Positions 1-9,304 are shown, counted from the stretch's first letter. The stretch is DNA of 64,000 nt from Pseudomonas sp. 31-12 (GCF_003151075.1 NZ_CP029482.1:186001-250000); one strand, 5' to 3'. Numbers and translations: made by a program. Notes: a model not told the origin generated them from the letters alone.

Positions 1-168
1 CGGCACCTGACCCAACGGATTGAGCGACAGGTAATCCGGCTGCTTGTGCGCGCCTTTGGCCAGATCGACGAAGATCAGCTCGGTCGGCAGTTGCAGCAGG
101 GACAGCATCAGCTCCACACGGTGAGCATGGCCGGAACGTGGGAAGTTGTAGAGTTTGATGGCTTGCAT
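1..168 (-). CDS. Glutathione S-transferase, N-terminal part (cut by window edge)
   Basis: Only the first 56 residues are in the window. The peptide begins [20 protein letters not shown] and continues with a pattern typical of the thioredoxin-like N-terminal domain of glutathione S-transferases: a short beta strand, a Ser in the position that usually activates glutathione (S12 or nearby), then a helix, and NPLGQVP just before the cut, which is the cis-proline loop that holds glutathione. The ATG at 168 follows a GGAG motif at a normal distance. Substrate cannot be inferred. It lies beside the LysR gene, on the chromosomal side of the island boundary, so it is probably an ordinary neighbour of glmS. 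Confidence 0.8.
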   Translation of the reverse strand, partial: MQAIKLYNFPRSGHAHRVELMLSLLQLPTELIFVDLAKGAHKQPDYLSLNPLGQVP

Positions 169-298
169 GGTCGACTCCGCTGGGTAGTGGCGCCGTTCAG
201 GGAAGATCAGCGCCGATGGGAGCTATCTTCCCCTCTCAACCAAAACAACAGAATAACCAGCAATCGCAATCCATTATTTCAGCCAGCGCAATAACCCG

Positions 299-1201
299 TC
301 AGCGGTGCAAGGCCGGGTGCTCACGCAGCACTTTCACCGCGAAGTCGACAAAGCTGCGGACCCGCACCGGCGCCTTGCGTCCACCCTGATAGACCACATG
401 AATGGGCAACGGCGGCAGTTCGAAGTCAGCCAGCACGATTTCCAGCTCACCGGCGGCGATCTTGCTCGCCACTTGATACGACAGGACTCGGGTCAGGCCC
501 AGCCCCAGGCTCGCGGCGGTAATGGCTGCCTGATTGGCCGTGACCACAAGCCTCGGCTCCGGGCGGGCACTCAGTGGCTCCCCCGCCTCAAGGAACGGCC
601 AGTTTCTCAGTTGGCCAATGGACGAGGTGGCGATAATCGGCGCCCCGTTTAAATCATTGGGGTGCAGAGGCTTGCCGCGCTTCGCCAGAAACTCCGGAGA
701 GGCGCAAATAACCCGCCGCACCTCGCCCACATGAATCGCATGCTGGTTGCTGTCAGGCAATTCACCGATGCGCACCGCCACATCGATGCCCTCCTCGACC
801 ATGCTCACCACCCGGTCGACGAGCAGCGCGTTGATGGTGACTTCAGGAAACTGATTGAGGTAACCGACCGTGAGCGGCGTGACGAATAACTCACCGAACA
901 ATACCGGTGCTGTAATCGTCAGTTGCCCACGAGGTTGTGCGTGACTGCCGGCCGCCGAATCCTCGGCTTCCTGCACCTCGGCGAGAATCCTCCGACAATC
1001 TTCCAGAAAACGCTGCCCCGCCTCACTCAAATGCACGCTGCGAGTGGTCCGCGTCAGCAACTGCGTGCCGATGCGCTTCTCCAACGCAGCCACCGCCCGG
1101 GTGACGCTAGCTGCCGACATCCCCAAACGCCGCGCCGCCGCAGAGAAGCCTTGGTCCTGGGCGACGGCGACGAAGACCTGCATTTCCTGGAATCTGTCCA
1201 T
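299..1201 (-). CDS. LysR-family transcriptional regulator
   Basis: A 300-residue protein of normal LysR length. Residues about 4-62 form the winged helix-turn-helix (MQVFVAVAQDQGFSAAARRL, then SAASVTRAVAALEKRIG), followed by a periplasmic-binding-protein-like effector domain to the C-terminus. I start at the ATG at 1201 rather than further upstream because the protein then begins MDRFQEMQVF, as related regulators do, and the upstream extension reads through a terminator hairpin. The family binds DNA as a tetramer and responds to a small molecule. The target is unknown; neighbours give no firm clue, though the glutathione S-transferase gene starts 130 bp downstream on the same strand. It lies next to the left boundary of the attTn7 island and is probably core. 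Confidence 0.88.
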   Translation of the reverse strand: MDRFQEMQVFVAVAQDQGFSAAARRLGMSAASVTRAVAALEKRIGTQLLTRTTRSVHLSEAGQRFLEDCRRILAEVQEAEDSAAGSHAQPRGQLTITAPVLFGELFVTPLTVGYLNQFPEVTINALLVDRVVSMVEEGIDVAVRIGELPDSNQHAIHVGEVRRVICASPEFLAKRGKPLHPNDLNGAPIIATSSIGQLRNWPFLEAGEPLSARPEPRLVVTANQAAITAASLGLGLTRVLSYQVASKIAAGELEIVLADFELPPLPIHVVYQGGRKAPVRVRSFVDFAVKVLREHPALHR

Positions 1202-1227
1202 GGGGCAATGTCCTTCATTCGGATAAA

Positions 1228-1256
1228 AAAAATCGCAACCATAGGCTGCGATTTTT
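1228..1256 (-). terminator. Rho-independent terminator, apparently the displaced glmS terminator
   Basis: Read on the minus strand this is a stem AAAAATCGCA / TGCGATTTTT with further internal pairing around a short loop, followed by a run of about eight T. It points the way glmS is transcribed and sits 5' of the LysR gene, where no other minus-strand gene ends nearby (the nearest upstream frame is an unrecognised relic). In an uninterrupted locus it would lie about 25 bp behind the glmS stop codon. Assignment to glmS is inference from position and orientation. Confidence 0.75.
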
Positions 1257-1262
1257 AGTGTT
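1257..1262. repeat. Candidate left target-site duplication of the attTn7 island (AGTGTT)
   Basis: AGTGTT here recurs at 22917-22922 directly beside the Tn7-like end. Tn7 makes 5-bp duplications, so five of these six bases (GTGTT) could be the duplication. Short matches alone are weak; the value comes from coinciding with the stranded terminator on this side and the transposon end on the other. Confidence 0.5.
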
Positions 1263-1318
1263 GGCGCTGAACAAAACATTTTGACACTAGCAGGTCAGTA
1301 AATACGAGGGCAAACGTA

Positions 1319-1501
1319 TTAACCTGGCACGCAGCCAGGTGGTGTTTTGCCGTTAACGAAGTTGCTCGACGTGTCGCCGGAGGTGCTGGATCTGATTGCC
1401 TGCTCGGCCCCTTGCCAGCCGGCCTGGCGCAAAGCGTAGAGCAAGGTGGCGGCATCCAGCCCCGGCACCGCATGCCCGTTGCCTTCGGAATCATCGAGAT
1501 A
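1319..1501 (-). pseudogene. Unrecognised gene remnant
   Basis: An open minus-strand frame without a good start codon encodes about 60 residues, including HAVPGLDAATLLYALRQAGW and ending in KTPPGCVPG before TAA. The amino acid pattern looks like real protein (an amphipathic helix, then a polar tail), but I do not recognise the family. An in-frame TGA lies immediately upstream, and the neighbouring frame continues upstream, which would fit a frameshifted C-terminal fragment. It is at the left edge of the island. Confidence 0.25.
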
Positions 1502-1958
1502 TCAAACATCCAAGGCTGATGAAGCGTGGGGGGAGATTCGCAGGGGGGCTTATGTCCCGAAATAGTCTTCCGGGCCTGACTAATTCATCATAAACCAACC
1601 AACTCTCTCTCAGAGGCGAGTGGATGGTGGGCAAAGCCGCGAAGGTTGGGGTACCGGCAACTAGTACCGGCCACCCTTTCGGGCGCCCGACGCGACTCCG
1701 CCCATAACGCAGACAACGCGATAATTCACAGAGGCCCTAAGCAATCCCGCTGGATTCACCGACGGGCTTCTTGGTAACAATTCTAGGCTAATCGATATCA
1801 AGTCTTCGTCGAGATTTGATTCAAAAAACATCACTCCCACCCCGATAGGAGCAGTGTTCCATGGTCGGCTACGGGCAAGGCTCAATCAAATTCTTTCCAG
1901 AACACCTCGTCTTCGATAATCCATTACGGGGCCGTGCTATCAAGCAATTCGCGATCTC
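1502..1958. other. Intergenic stretch without recognisable genes
   Basis: About 450 bases between the remnant and the universal stress protein gene. Short open frames exist on both strands but none has a good ribosome site or a familiar protein pattern. A TACCGG string is repeated around 1650-1670. I see no transposon end or RNA gene. Confidence 0.4.
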
Positions 1959-2393
1959 TTATTTGACTAAGGTGATTGGTACTTCTGAGAGCTGAATCAC
2001 CTTAGCCGCGACAGAACCCAGAAAGATCCCCGCCAGAAAACCGTTACCATGGGAACCTAGGATGATGCTGTCACATCCTAGGGATTGCGAGCTCGCCACG
2101 ATTCTGCTGGCAGCATCGCCTTGTAACGTATGGAATGTGAATGCAATGCCTTCTTGTGTCAGAAGCGTCACAGCCTTTTGTGAGTCTTCAGCACTTTTAT
2201 CACCGTAGTAACGATCAATCTCATCCTCGCTCATGTCGTGTGCGATTCGAGTGGGTAAAAGTGGCTGCACATTCACCAGATGTACCTCAACACTCCCGCC
2301 CAGTAATCCGCCATCTTGGATCAGCCCAATAAGGTAACTAACCGCGCGCTCCGAATGCTCGGAACCATCGACAGCTACAAGTATTTTATGCAT
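1959..2393 (-). CDS. Universal stress protein (UspA family)
   Basis: A 144-residue single-domain Usp. It starts MHKILVAVDGSEHSERAV, the usual first strand and nucleotide-loop region, and ends with the ATP-binding signature GSHGNGFLAGIFLGSVAAKV followed by the last strand VPITLV. ATP-binding Usp proteins carry G-2X-G-9X-G(S/T); the spacing here fits. It starts at an ATG with GAGGG upstream and lies 67 bp downstream of the P-type ATPase gene on the same strand, so the two are probably co-transcribed from the Anr-box promoter. Usp proteins support survival under low oxygen and other stresses; the direct partner here is unknown. Confidence 0.9.
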   Translation of the reverse strand: MHKILVAVDGSEHSERAVSYLIGLIQDGGLLGGSVEVHLVNVQPLLPTRIAHDMSEDEIDRYYGDKSAEDSQKAVTLLTQEGIAFTFHTLQGDAASRIVASSQSLGCDSIILGSHGNGFLAGIFLGSVAAKVIQLSEVPITLVK

Positions 2394-2460
2394 TTTCTAA
2401 ACCCTCTTTCAGTGGCATGAAGATGCTTGTCGATAGGGTATGGCCAGCTTGCAATCAGTT

Positions 2461-5193
2461 CTACTCGGACAAGCGGATTCGAATTTGTTTTTCAATCTCG
2501 ATGATCGCAAAGAGCGCAACACCAACCCCGATGATCAGTAGGCCATCAAGGAAGGGGATCGCTTCTGTGGCAAACACCTTTTGCAGCGGTGGCGCATACG
2601 TGATGGCGAACTGAGCGATGGTAACCACTGCGACGGTCATCCACACGACCTTGGTGCCACGAATGCCCTTCCAGGTAAGCGATGTGCTGTAGAGATTACG
2701 AATGAAGAACAAATGGAATATTTCCATCACGACTAACGTGTTCACCGCGATGGTTCGGGCCAACTCCACCGAGTAGCCTCGGTCGAGCGCATACGAAAAA
2801 ATACCGTAAACGCCGCAGAGAAACAGAATAGAAACAAGCACCATATGCCAGACTAAAGCACCGCTTATCAGCGGCTCTTTGCGCGAACGGGGCGGTCTGC
2901 GCATGGTGTTTTCTTCGGTGGGCTCAAACGCTAGTGCGATGCCGAGCGTCACTGCGGTTATCAGATTGATCCACAGAATCTGTATCGGCGTCACCGGCAG
3001 TGTAAGGCCGAGTAGCAGGGCCACGATGATGGTCATGGTCTCGCCCGCGTTTGTAGGCAGCGTCCAGCTCAGCACTTTCTTGATGTTGTCGTAGACTGTC
3101 CGCCCTTCGCGCACTGCAGCCACGATGGACGCGAAGTTGTCATCGGCCAGCACCAGGTCTGCGGCTTCCTTGGCGGCCTCACTGCCTTTTCCACCCATGG
3201 CGATACCGGCATCGGCACGCTTTAGCGCTGGTGCATCGTTAACACCATCGCCGGTCATGGCCACAGCCATGCCATTCGATTGCAGCAGCATTACCAGCCT
3301 GAGCTTATGTTCGGGGCTGGTACGAGCAAAGATATTGACGTCCTTTACCGCCTCCTTGAGGGCGGCATCGTTCATGGCGTCCAGGTCTACACCAGTCAGC
3401 ACCTTGTCGGGATTTTGCAGGCCAATCTGGTAACCGATGGCAGCGGCGGTGCCGCCATGATCGCCAGTAATCATTTTTACGACAATGCCCGCCGCTTGGC
3501 ATTGTTGAACTGCCTTTATGGTCTCGGGTCTAGGCGGGTCAATCAGCCCGACCATACCCAGCAAGGTTAATGTCCCTTGCACGTCCCCAAACTCCAACAC
3601 GGTGTGCTCGGGCTGAACTGATCTAACTGCAAAAGCCAATACACGCTGCCCTTTGGCAGCAATCGTGTTTGCCTGTTCGTGCCAGTAGTCCGCGTTTAGC
3701 GTCTCAGTCCCGCCAGCGTTTACGAGCTGCTGCGTGCTCATGGCCAATATTTGCTCTGGCGCACCTTTCACATAAATAGAGGCCTTCCGATCATGGTTGT
3801 GATGCAGGGTCGCCATAAAGCGGTGTTTCGCGTCAAACGGAATGGCATCGGTGCGGGGCCAGGCCCGATGATCTTCATCGCTATCTACTCCGGTCTTTCC
3901 GGAAAATGCCAGCAAGGCACCCTCCATCGGATCTCCCTCTACCTTCCATAAGTCTTCATGCAGGCGCAGCACAGCATCGTTGCACAGGCCGGCTGCTCGC
4001 CCCAGTTCTGCCAACACAGGGTAAGTCGATATATCGACTAGCTGATCTGCAAGACTGATGCTTCCCGCAGGCTGATAACCTGCGCCATCGACCTTGAAGA
4101 TGAGATCGTTCGTGACGACCGATGCCACCATCATTTCGTTGCGGGTGAGTGTACCGGTCTTGTCAGTGCAGATGACGGATACCGAGCCTAGCGTTTCGAT
4201 GGCAGGCAGGCGACGCACGATGGCGTTGCGGCGAGCCATTGCCCGAACTCCGACAGCCAGAGTGATAGTAAGGACAGCGGGTAGCCCTTCAGGTATCGCC
4301 GCGACTGACATCCCGACCACGACCATGAAGATATCGGTGAACTCGTAGTGTCCGACATAATGGCCGAACACGAGCAAAAGGCCGCCGACTAACAAGATCA
4401 AGATCGTCAGCCAGCGCGCAAATACGTTCATTTGCTGCACCAGCGGAGTGGTCAGCGTTTCTACTCCTGCAAGCAGCGTACTGATGCGTCCGATTTCAGC
4501 TGCTGCTGCGGTAGCAACTACAACCCCAGTTGCTTGTCCGCAAGTCACGAGCGTGCCGCTGAACGCCATGCAAGTACGATCACCCAGGGCGGCTTCAAGA
4601 CCCACTGGTTCGGTATGTTTTTCTATTGGTACGGATTCACCGGTGAGAATTGCTTCTTGAATTTGTAGTCTGTTCGCGTGCAGCAGTCGTAAATCAGCAG
4701 GTACTTTGTCTCCGGCCTCCAGCAAGACAATATCGCCCGGTACTAGCTCCTCGCCTACAACACTCAAGCGTTCGCCTGCACGAACCACTGCGGCGTGCGG
4801 TGCCAGCATCTGCCGGATAGCGTCCATGGCTTTTTCCGCTTTGCCTTCCTGGACATATCCAATGATTGCGTTTGCAATAACCACTGCAAGAATCACCACC
4901 GTGTCCCACAGATGCTGCAGCATCGCGGTAATCGCAGCGGATCCTAGAAGCACATAAATCAGAATGTTGTGAAATTGCAGCAGGAATCTGAGCCACGCAG
5001 GTCGACGTGCTGCTTCTGGTAGCCTGTTGAAACCAGTGCGGGCAAGCCTGGCTTGAACTTCGGCGGCCTCCAGCCCAACATGCTCATTGACCTCAAGCAG
5101 GTTCGTCACTTGCTCTGCAGGCAGGGAGTGCCAGGCCACGGAATGCGGAGGGATTGGTGTTTGCTCAACTGCTGCATCGACCACCTGATTCAT
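2461..5193 (-). CDS. P2-type cation-transporting P-type ATPase
   Basis: A 910-residue ion pump. In order: N-terminal cation-ATPase domain (to about 70), M1-M2, actuator domain with LTGESVP near 185, M3-M4 with AIPEGLPAV near 303, the phosphorylation motif DKTGTLT at about 344, nucleotide domain, hinge TGDGVNDAPALK, then M5-M10. M4 PEGLP and M5 NAGE match the Ca2+-site residues of SERCA, but M6 reads NLITAV where SERCA has NLVTDG, so the key Asp is replaced by Ala. This puts the pump in the large bacterial PMA/PacL-like P2 group; the ion cannot be named. A TTG at 5196 is an alternative start; I prefer the ATG at 5193 behind AGGAG. It is probably in an operon with the Usp gene. Confidence 0.88.
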   Translation of the reverse strand: MNQVVDAAVEQTPIPPHSVAWHSLPAEQVTNLLEVNEHVGLEAAEVQARLARTGFNRLPEAARRPAWLRFLLQFHNILIYVLLGSAAITAMLQHLWDTVVILAVVIANAIIGYVQEGKAEKAMDAIRQMLAPHAAVVRAGERLSVVGEELVPGDIVLLEAGDKVPADLRLLHANRLQIQEAILTGESVPIEKHTEPVGLEAALGDRTCMAFSGTLVTCGQATGVVVATAAAAEIGRISTLLAGVETLTTPLVQQMNVFARWLTILILLVGGLLLVFGHYVGHYEFTDIFMVVVGMSVAAIPEGLPAVLTITLAVGVRAMARRNAIVRRLPAIETLGSVSVICTDKTGTLTRNEMMVASVVTNDLIFKVDGAGYQPAGSISLADQLVDISTYPVLAELGRAAGLCNDAVLRLHEDLWKVEGDPMEGALLAFSGKTGVDSDEDHRAWPRTDAIPFDAKHRFMATLHHNHDRKASIYVKGAPEQILAMSTQQLVNAGGTETLNADYWHEQANTIAAKGQRVLAFAVRSVQPEHTVLEFGDVQGTLTLLGMVGLIDPPRPETIKAVQQCQAAGIVVKMITGDHGGTAAAIGYQIGLQNPDKVLTGVDLDAMNDAALKEAVKDVNIFARTSPEHKLRLVMLLQSNGMAVAMTGDGVNDAPALKRADAGIAMGGKGSEAAKEAADLVLADDNFASIVAAVREGRTVYDNIKKVLSWTLPTNAGETMTIIVALLLGLTLPVTPIQILWINLITAVTLGIALAFEPTEENTMRRPPRSRKEPLISGALVWHMVLVSILFLCGVYGIFSYALDRGYSVELARTIAVNTLVVMEIFHLFFIRNLYSTSLTWKGIRGTKVVWMTVAVVTIAQFAITYAPPLQKVFATEAIPFLDGLLIIGVGVALFAIIEIEKQIRIRLSE

Positions 5194-5328
5194 CAATAAT
5201 TATCTCCTGTGCGCACAGCTCAACTGAATCGGGCTGAGGTGGTCATGAGCGAGCGTGGCTATATCAGAATGCTGAAAAATCGTTCGTCGTTCTTACATTC
5301 TCTATGTCATCTAGCTGATACGAACTAA

Positions 5329-5373
5329 AAGATACATGCAACCAATCGCTTGATGATTATTGACTTAAATCAA
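5329..5373 (-). promoter_or_regulatory. Anr/FNR-like box with a downstream promoter for the ATPase-Usp operon
   Basis: On the minus strand 5373-5360 reads TTGATTTAAGTCAA, matching the Anr/FNR consensus TTGAT-N4-ATCAA at 9 of 10 fixed positions. About 30 bases further on lies TATCTT (5334-5329), a possible -10 element, putting the box near -42 to -44 as in class II FNR-type promoters. The ATPase start codon is about 130 bases downstream. Low-oxygen control of the pump and stress protein is inferred. Confidence 0.55.
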
Positions 5374-5554
5374 ATTGTTGGCAGTCGGTAGTGTGACAAG
5401 ATATTTTACTGAGTAAGCTATTCTTCGATCTAAGTTTCTGGTGATTAAGGGTGTCAGCCGCCTGATATTATTGTTTAGTAAGTTCGATCTGTAAGCCTTT
5501 TGAATACCGTTACTGCAATACGTTGATAAATCATTACGTTACAGTCCGCCTATT

Positions 5555-5581
5555 GGTTGCACTCGACGTCAGAGTGCAACC
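5555..5581. repeat. Perfect 10-bp inverted repeat after the LTA-synthase-like gene
   Basis: GGTTGCACTC and its exact complement GAGTGCAACC are separated by seven bases, beginning 12 bases beyond the stop codon of the gene at 5593. It could end that transcript, but no T run follows on either strand, so it is at best an atypical terminator or an RNA-stabilising hairpin. Confidence 0.5.
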
Positions 5582-5592
5582 ATACGGGGTAC

Positions 5593-7803
5593 CTAGCTTG
5601 ATTGAGCACCGCTGTCGACCGGATTCTCATCCAGCACTTCTAGTGCTTCTGGCAACTCGGTAATCACGCTGAAGTCGCTCACCTCAACGGCACCCAATCC
5701 ATAGCCCAACAAGTGGAACGAAAACGCCTTACGCGACTGCGGATTGTCAAAACTGAAGTCCATCTCCAGTGGCTGGTCTGCAGTGACGACCATTTCGGCT
5801 GGCAGGCCCAGTTGGACATCCTGTTCCAGCTCCTTGGCCTTGAGCAGTATGTAGGCGTTCTGTTGTGGATCTACCGAGCGCACGGTCAGACGCACGCGAG
5901 TATGTGAGCCCTTGGGCATTTCCAGGTACTGAGCACCGATAAGGTTATCGGCCCAGTCATCCTTGATCTGCGCCTGAAGCGGGATGATGGCGGGACTGCC
6001 GAACTGGTAGTGCTGGTTCAACGGTGTCCGGAGCAGCGAATGATCCAGTGCCGTCGCTCTGGCTACGATTTGGCGGGCACGCTGGCCCCCATACTGCCCC
6101 GTCAAGGTTGCACGCTCGGCAATGAAGCCGGCGCTGGCGTAATACCGACAGCGCTGTTGAAAGTCACACTCGGTCAAGATGCCTTGGCCATCGTGATAGC
6201 GCAGCTTGTCGTTGGTGAATGACATGATTTCGCGGCCCGTTTCATAATCACGAAACAGGGAACGACCGCTCAAGGCTGAGGGGACGGGTAAGGCGAAGTA
6301 GTCGAGTATCGAGGTACTCAGATCGACATGCCCGTAGACCCCAGACTTCACCCTGGGCAACTGATCCTGCTCGGGCGCTAGCATCAGGTTGAAGCCCCAA
6401 GAGGAAGCCAGGCGCACACCATCTATGCCGTGGGATTCGTCCGAGGTGATCACCAGCAGGGTGTCTTTCAAGATGCCCTGACGTTCCAGGCCGCTGAGGA
6501 ATTGCCCGAGAGCATCATCCAGATACCCGACGGCGGCCTGCTTGGGTGTGTCGTAGCGCTCAAGGTAGTCTTCAGGGGCCGAATAGGGTTGGTGGGTGCC
6601 AACGGTCAGCAGGGTCAGCATCCACGGCGTCTTCTGCTTTTTCAGCTGGCCGACATAGTCCAGCGCCCCTTCGAAGAACGCCTTGTCATCCTTGCCCCAA
6701 GGGAACTCCAGATAGTTGCTATTAGTGAACCATTCCAAGCCATGGGTCGCATCGAAGCCGATGTGCGGCATGATCTTGTCTTTGGCCATGAATCGAAGGC
6801 CTGCACCCTGAAGGTAGTGCGTGGTAAACCCGTTCTTATGCAACTGGGCTGGCAAGCAGGCTTGGTTGCGCTTGCTCTGGGTCAACATTTCGACGCCTTT
6901 GGGCGTGCCGTTATCCAGCTTGTCGTAATCGCCGCAAAGCATCGCGTAAAGGCCGCGAATGGTTTGATGGCTATGCAGTACATAGTCCGGCGTATTCATG
7001 CCGCGCTCTGCCCAACGACTGAGGTTGGGCATGAGGTTTTCTTGATAGCTGCTGTGCAGGGCTTGGCGGTTGACGCCGACGTAAGCGCCGGGAATACCTT
7101 CCAGCGCGATGATCAACACATTGCGCGCACGCCCCGGTGCCGCGAGCAATTTCTGTCCGTCCAAATCGAGTTGAGTGAGCCCCGCCATTTGCGGTGGGAC
7201 ATCGACAACATCACCTTCCAACCACTCTTCTGCGCTTGCCTGAACATCGCCAACGCTCGCGGCCATCAACTGATGCGGGAGGTTGAACAAGCGCCACTGG
7301 TCTTCCTCTGAGGGGTACAGGTGCTGAGCGCCCCAATGGGCGATCAATAGCAGTAGCGGTGCTCCCCACGCGCTTCGTGGCAAGCCCGGAGCGGCAGTGG
7401 AGCGCCCCAGATACTGCGTGATCAGCCAAATCACCAGTCCAAGAAACAGAGTGGCGGCTAGCCAAGGCTGGGCGAAACCACCACCGGTAGAGTTTTCCAA
7501 AAACTGAGGGTCGATCAGGTAGTGCAGGTCTGAGGAGTTTGGAAGTCTACCGACCGCGCTGACCAGTTCGGCAGTCGCCAGCGTCATAAGTCCCCATGCC
7601 AGCAGCACTGGAAGTGCCAACCACCAAGGACGGCGATGCAGGAGTACGATGAGCAGGCTCGCAATTCCCAGATCTGAAAGGTAGCCGAGTGGATTCGACC
7701 AACCCAGTGCCGCACGCATGCACACAGGCACTATCAGAACCAATCCGATCAAAGTGATGAGGCGTGCATAGGGTTGTCGTAACCAGCGACGGATAATGTT
7801 CAC
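5593..7803 (-). CDS. LTA synthase-like membrane sulfatase-fold transferase
   Basis: A 736-residue protein with about five membrane segments in the first 160 residues, then a large extracytoplasmic alkaline-phosphatase/sulfatase-fold domain. Landmarks are NVLIIALEGIPG (first metal-binding strand), HSHQTIRGLYAMLCGDY (likely nucleophile Thr region, as in LtaS and OpgB), GTHQPYSAP, and ITSDESHG (late metal ligands). The family transfers phosphoglycerol or phosphoethanolamine to envelope glycans or lipids. The acceptor here is unknown; osmoregulated glucans are one possibility. A C-terminal domain of about 200 residues beyond the sulfatase fold is predicted beta-rich. Translation starts at GTG 7803 behind GGAAGG. 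It stands alone between the ATPase and nhaA. Confidence 0.75.
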   Translation of the reverse strand: MNIIRRWLRQPYARLITLIGLVLIVPVCMRAALGWSNPLGYLSDLGIASLLIVLLHRRPWWLALPVLLAWGLMTLATAELVSAVGRLPNSSDLHYLIDPQFLENSTGGGFAQPWLAATLFLGLVIWLITQYLGRSTAAPGLPRSAWGAPLLLLIAHWGAQHLYPSEEDQWRLFNLPHQLMAASVGDVQASAEEWLEGDVVDVPPQMAGLTQLDLDGQKLLAAPGRARNVLIIALEGIPGAYVGVNRQALHSSYQENLMPNLSRWAERGMNTPDYVLHSHQTIRGLYAMLCGDYDKLDNGTPKGVEMLTQSKRNQACLPAQLHKNGFTTHYLQGAGLRFMAKDKIMPHIGFDATHGLEWFTNSNYLEFPWGKDDKAFFEGALDYVGQLKKQKTPWMLTLLTVGTHQPYSAPEDYLERYDTPKQAAVGYLDDALGQFLSGLERQGILKDTLLVITSDESHGIDGVRLASSWGFNLMLAPEQDQLPRVKSGVYGHVDLSTSILDYFALPVPSALSGRSLFRDYETGREIMSFTNDKLRYHDGQGILTECDFQQRCRYYASAGFIAERATLTGQYGGQRARQIVARATALDHSLLRTPLNQHYQFGSPAIIPLQAQIKDDWADNLIGAQYLEMPKGSHTRVRLTVRSVDPQQNAYILLKAKELEQDVQLGLPAEMVVTADQPLEMDFSFDNPQSRKAFSFHLLGYGLGAVEVSDFSVITELPEALEVLDENPVDSGAQSS

Positions 7804-8093
7804 AGAGGCCTTCCAGACATTAAATCTTCATACAAGTGTGCTGGATGGTATCAAGCGATGGGAAGACTGATCGGGTTATTCGAAAAGGGCATGGGGTATG
7901 GAGCCGATGGGCGGCATGTATTGTTTCGCATGCCAATAGGTTCTGGTCTAAAACCCCCATTCCAGAGTAATGAATGAACAGCATTAATGCCCGGTTATGG
8001 CCTTGAACATTAACTGTTTCAGGCTGTTTAACGCCGCCATTCGTGTAGGCCAGATGTTAATCTATTACCTTTTAAGTGATCCCAAGGACGTTG

Positions 8094-9290
8094 ATGACCA
8101 AGCATCAAGCTAAAGCCGAAACCCCTAGAGCAGCCGCGATTCTGGCTCGCTTCCTGTCGTCGGAATCCGCTGGCGGTCTCGTGTTGATGGGTGCAGCTCT
8201 GGCCGCTCTGATTGTTGCTAACTCACCTCTATCCCAGAGTTACTTTGCAGCCTTGCACAGCGTTTGGATGGGCATGTCTGTAGAGCATTGGGTGAATGAT
8301 GGTCTGATGGCGATCTTCTTTCTGATGGTCGGTCTAGAAATCAAACGAGAGGTGCTGGCCGGTGGGCTTTCCACGTGGGGGCAGCGTGCCTTACCTGGAT
8401 TTGGTGCTTTGGGCGGCATGGTTGTTCCTGCGCTGATCTACATCGCAATCAACTGGGGTAATCCTGAGACCTTGGGGGGGTGGGCGATCCCGGCCGCTAC
8501 TGACATCGCATTCGCCTTAGGTGTTTTGTCGTTGCTGGGTAAGCGAGTCCCGACTTCGCTGAAAGTGTTTCTGGCTGCCTTGGCGATCATTGACGATCTG
8601 GGCGCGGTGGTGATCATCGCCTTTTTCTATACGTCGGGCCTTTCCATGCCGATGTTGCTGGCCTCGCTTGCGACCCTGGTCATTCTGATCGCAATGAATC
8701 GATTGGGCGTAAGGCGATTGTTCCCGTATCTCCTGGTCGGTGGTGTGCTGTGGTTCTTCGTGCTGCAATCGGGTGTCCATGCCACGCTGGCCGGTGTCGC
8801 TGTGGCGCTGTGCATCCCCATGGGCAAGCCAGAAGAGGAAGCCCGATCTCCGCTGCTTTTCCTGGAAGAGAAGCTGCACATGTGGGTAGCTTTCGCTGTG
8901 GTGCCGATTTTTGGTTTCGCCAACGCGGGTGTTTCATTGGCCGGTATTTCGATGGAGAACCTGGTCGATCCGGTTCCACTGGGTGTCGCTCTGGGGCTGC
9001 TGGTGGGCAAGCAGGTCGGTATTTTCCTATTGGCTGCTATGGCGATTCGTATGGGCCTGGCCAAGCTGCCGGAAGGGAGTACCTGGGTTCAACTCTATGG
9101 CGTAGCACTGTTGTGCGGCATTGGTTTCACTATGAGCCTATTCATTGGCAATCTGGCGTTCGCCGGATCAGCTCTTTTGATTGATGAAGTCAAAGTCGGT
9201 GTATTGATCGGATCGATTCTGGCAGCGTTGGGCGGCGTTATAGTCCTTCGCCGCAGCAGCGTCCTAACGAGTGCTGCCGTAGCCAAATAA
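8094..9290 (+). CDS. nhaA: Na+/H+ antiporter NhaA
   Basis: A 398-residue inner-membrane protein with about 12 membrane segments that exchanges internal Na+ or Li+ for external H+. The NhaA signatures are present: [13 protein letters not shown] (Asp of helix IV, D133 in E. coli numbering) and [15 protein letters not shown] (the D163-D164 pair of helix V). I start at ATG 8094, five bases after AAGGA; a GTG at 8076 in the same frame would make the ribosome site coding and is less likely. A hairpin terminator follows at 9305. In the island it sits between an envelope enzyme and trkH, consistent with a role in salt or pH stress. Confidence 0.95.
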   Translation: MTKHQAKAETPRAAAILARFLSSESAGGLVLMGAALAALIVANSPLSQSYFAALHSVWMGMSVEHWVNDGLMAIFFLMVGLEIKREVLAGGLSTWGQRALPGFGALGGMVVPALIYIAINWGNPETLGGWAIPAATDIAFALGVLSLLGKRVPTSLKVFLAALAIIDDLGAVVIIAFFYTSGLSMPMLLASLATLVILIAMNRLGVRRLFPYLLVGGVLWFFVLQSGVHATLAGVAVALCIPMGKPEEEARSPLLFLEEKLHMWVAFAVVPIFGFANAGVSLAGISMENLVDPVPLGVALGLLVGKQVGIFLLAAMAIRMGLAKLPEGSTWVQLYGVALLCGIGFTMSLFIGNLAFAGSALLIDEVKVGVLIGSILAALGGVIVLRRSSVLTSAAVAK

Positions 9291-9304
9291 TCTCTCTTGA
9301 TATG

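Noticed and set aside
1661..1885. A 74-residue minus-strand frame in the left intergenic part of the island
   Set aside because: No ribosome site or family pattern.
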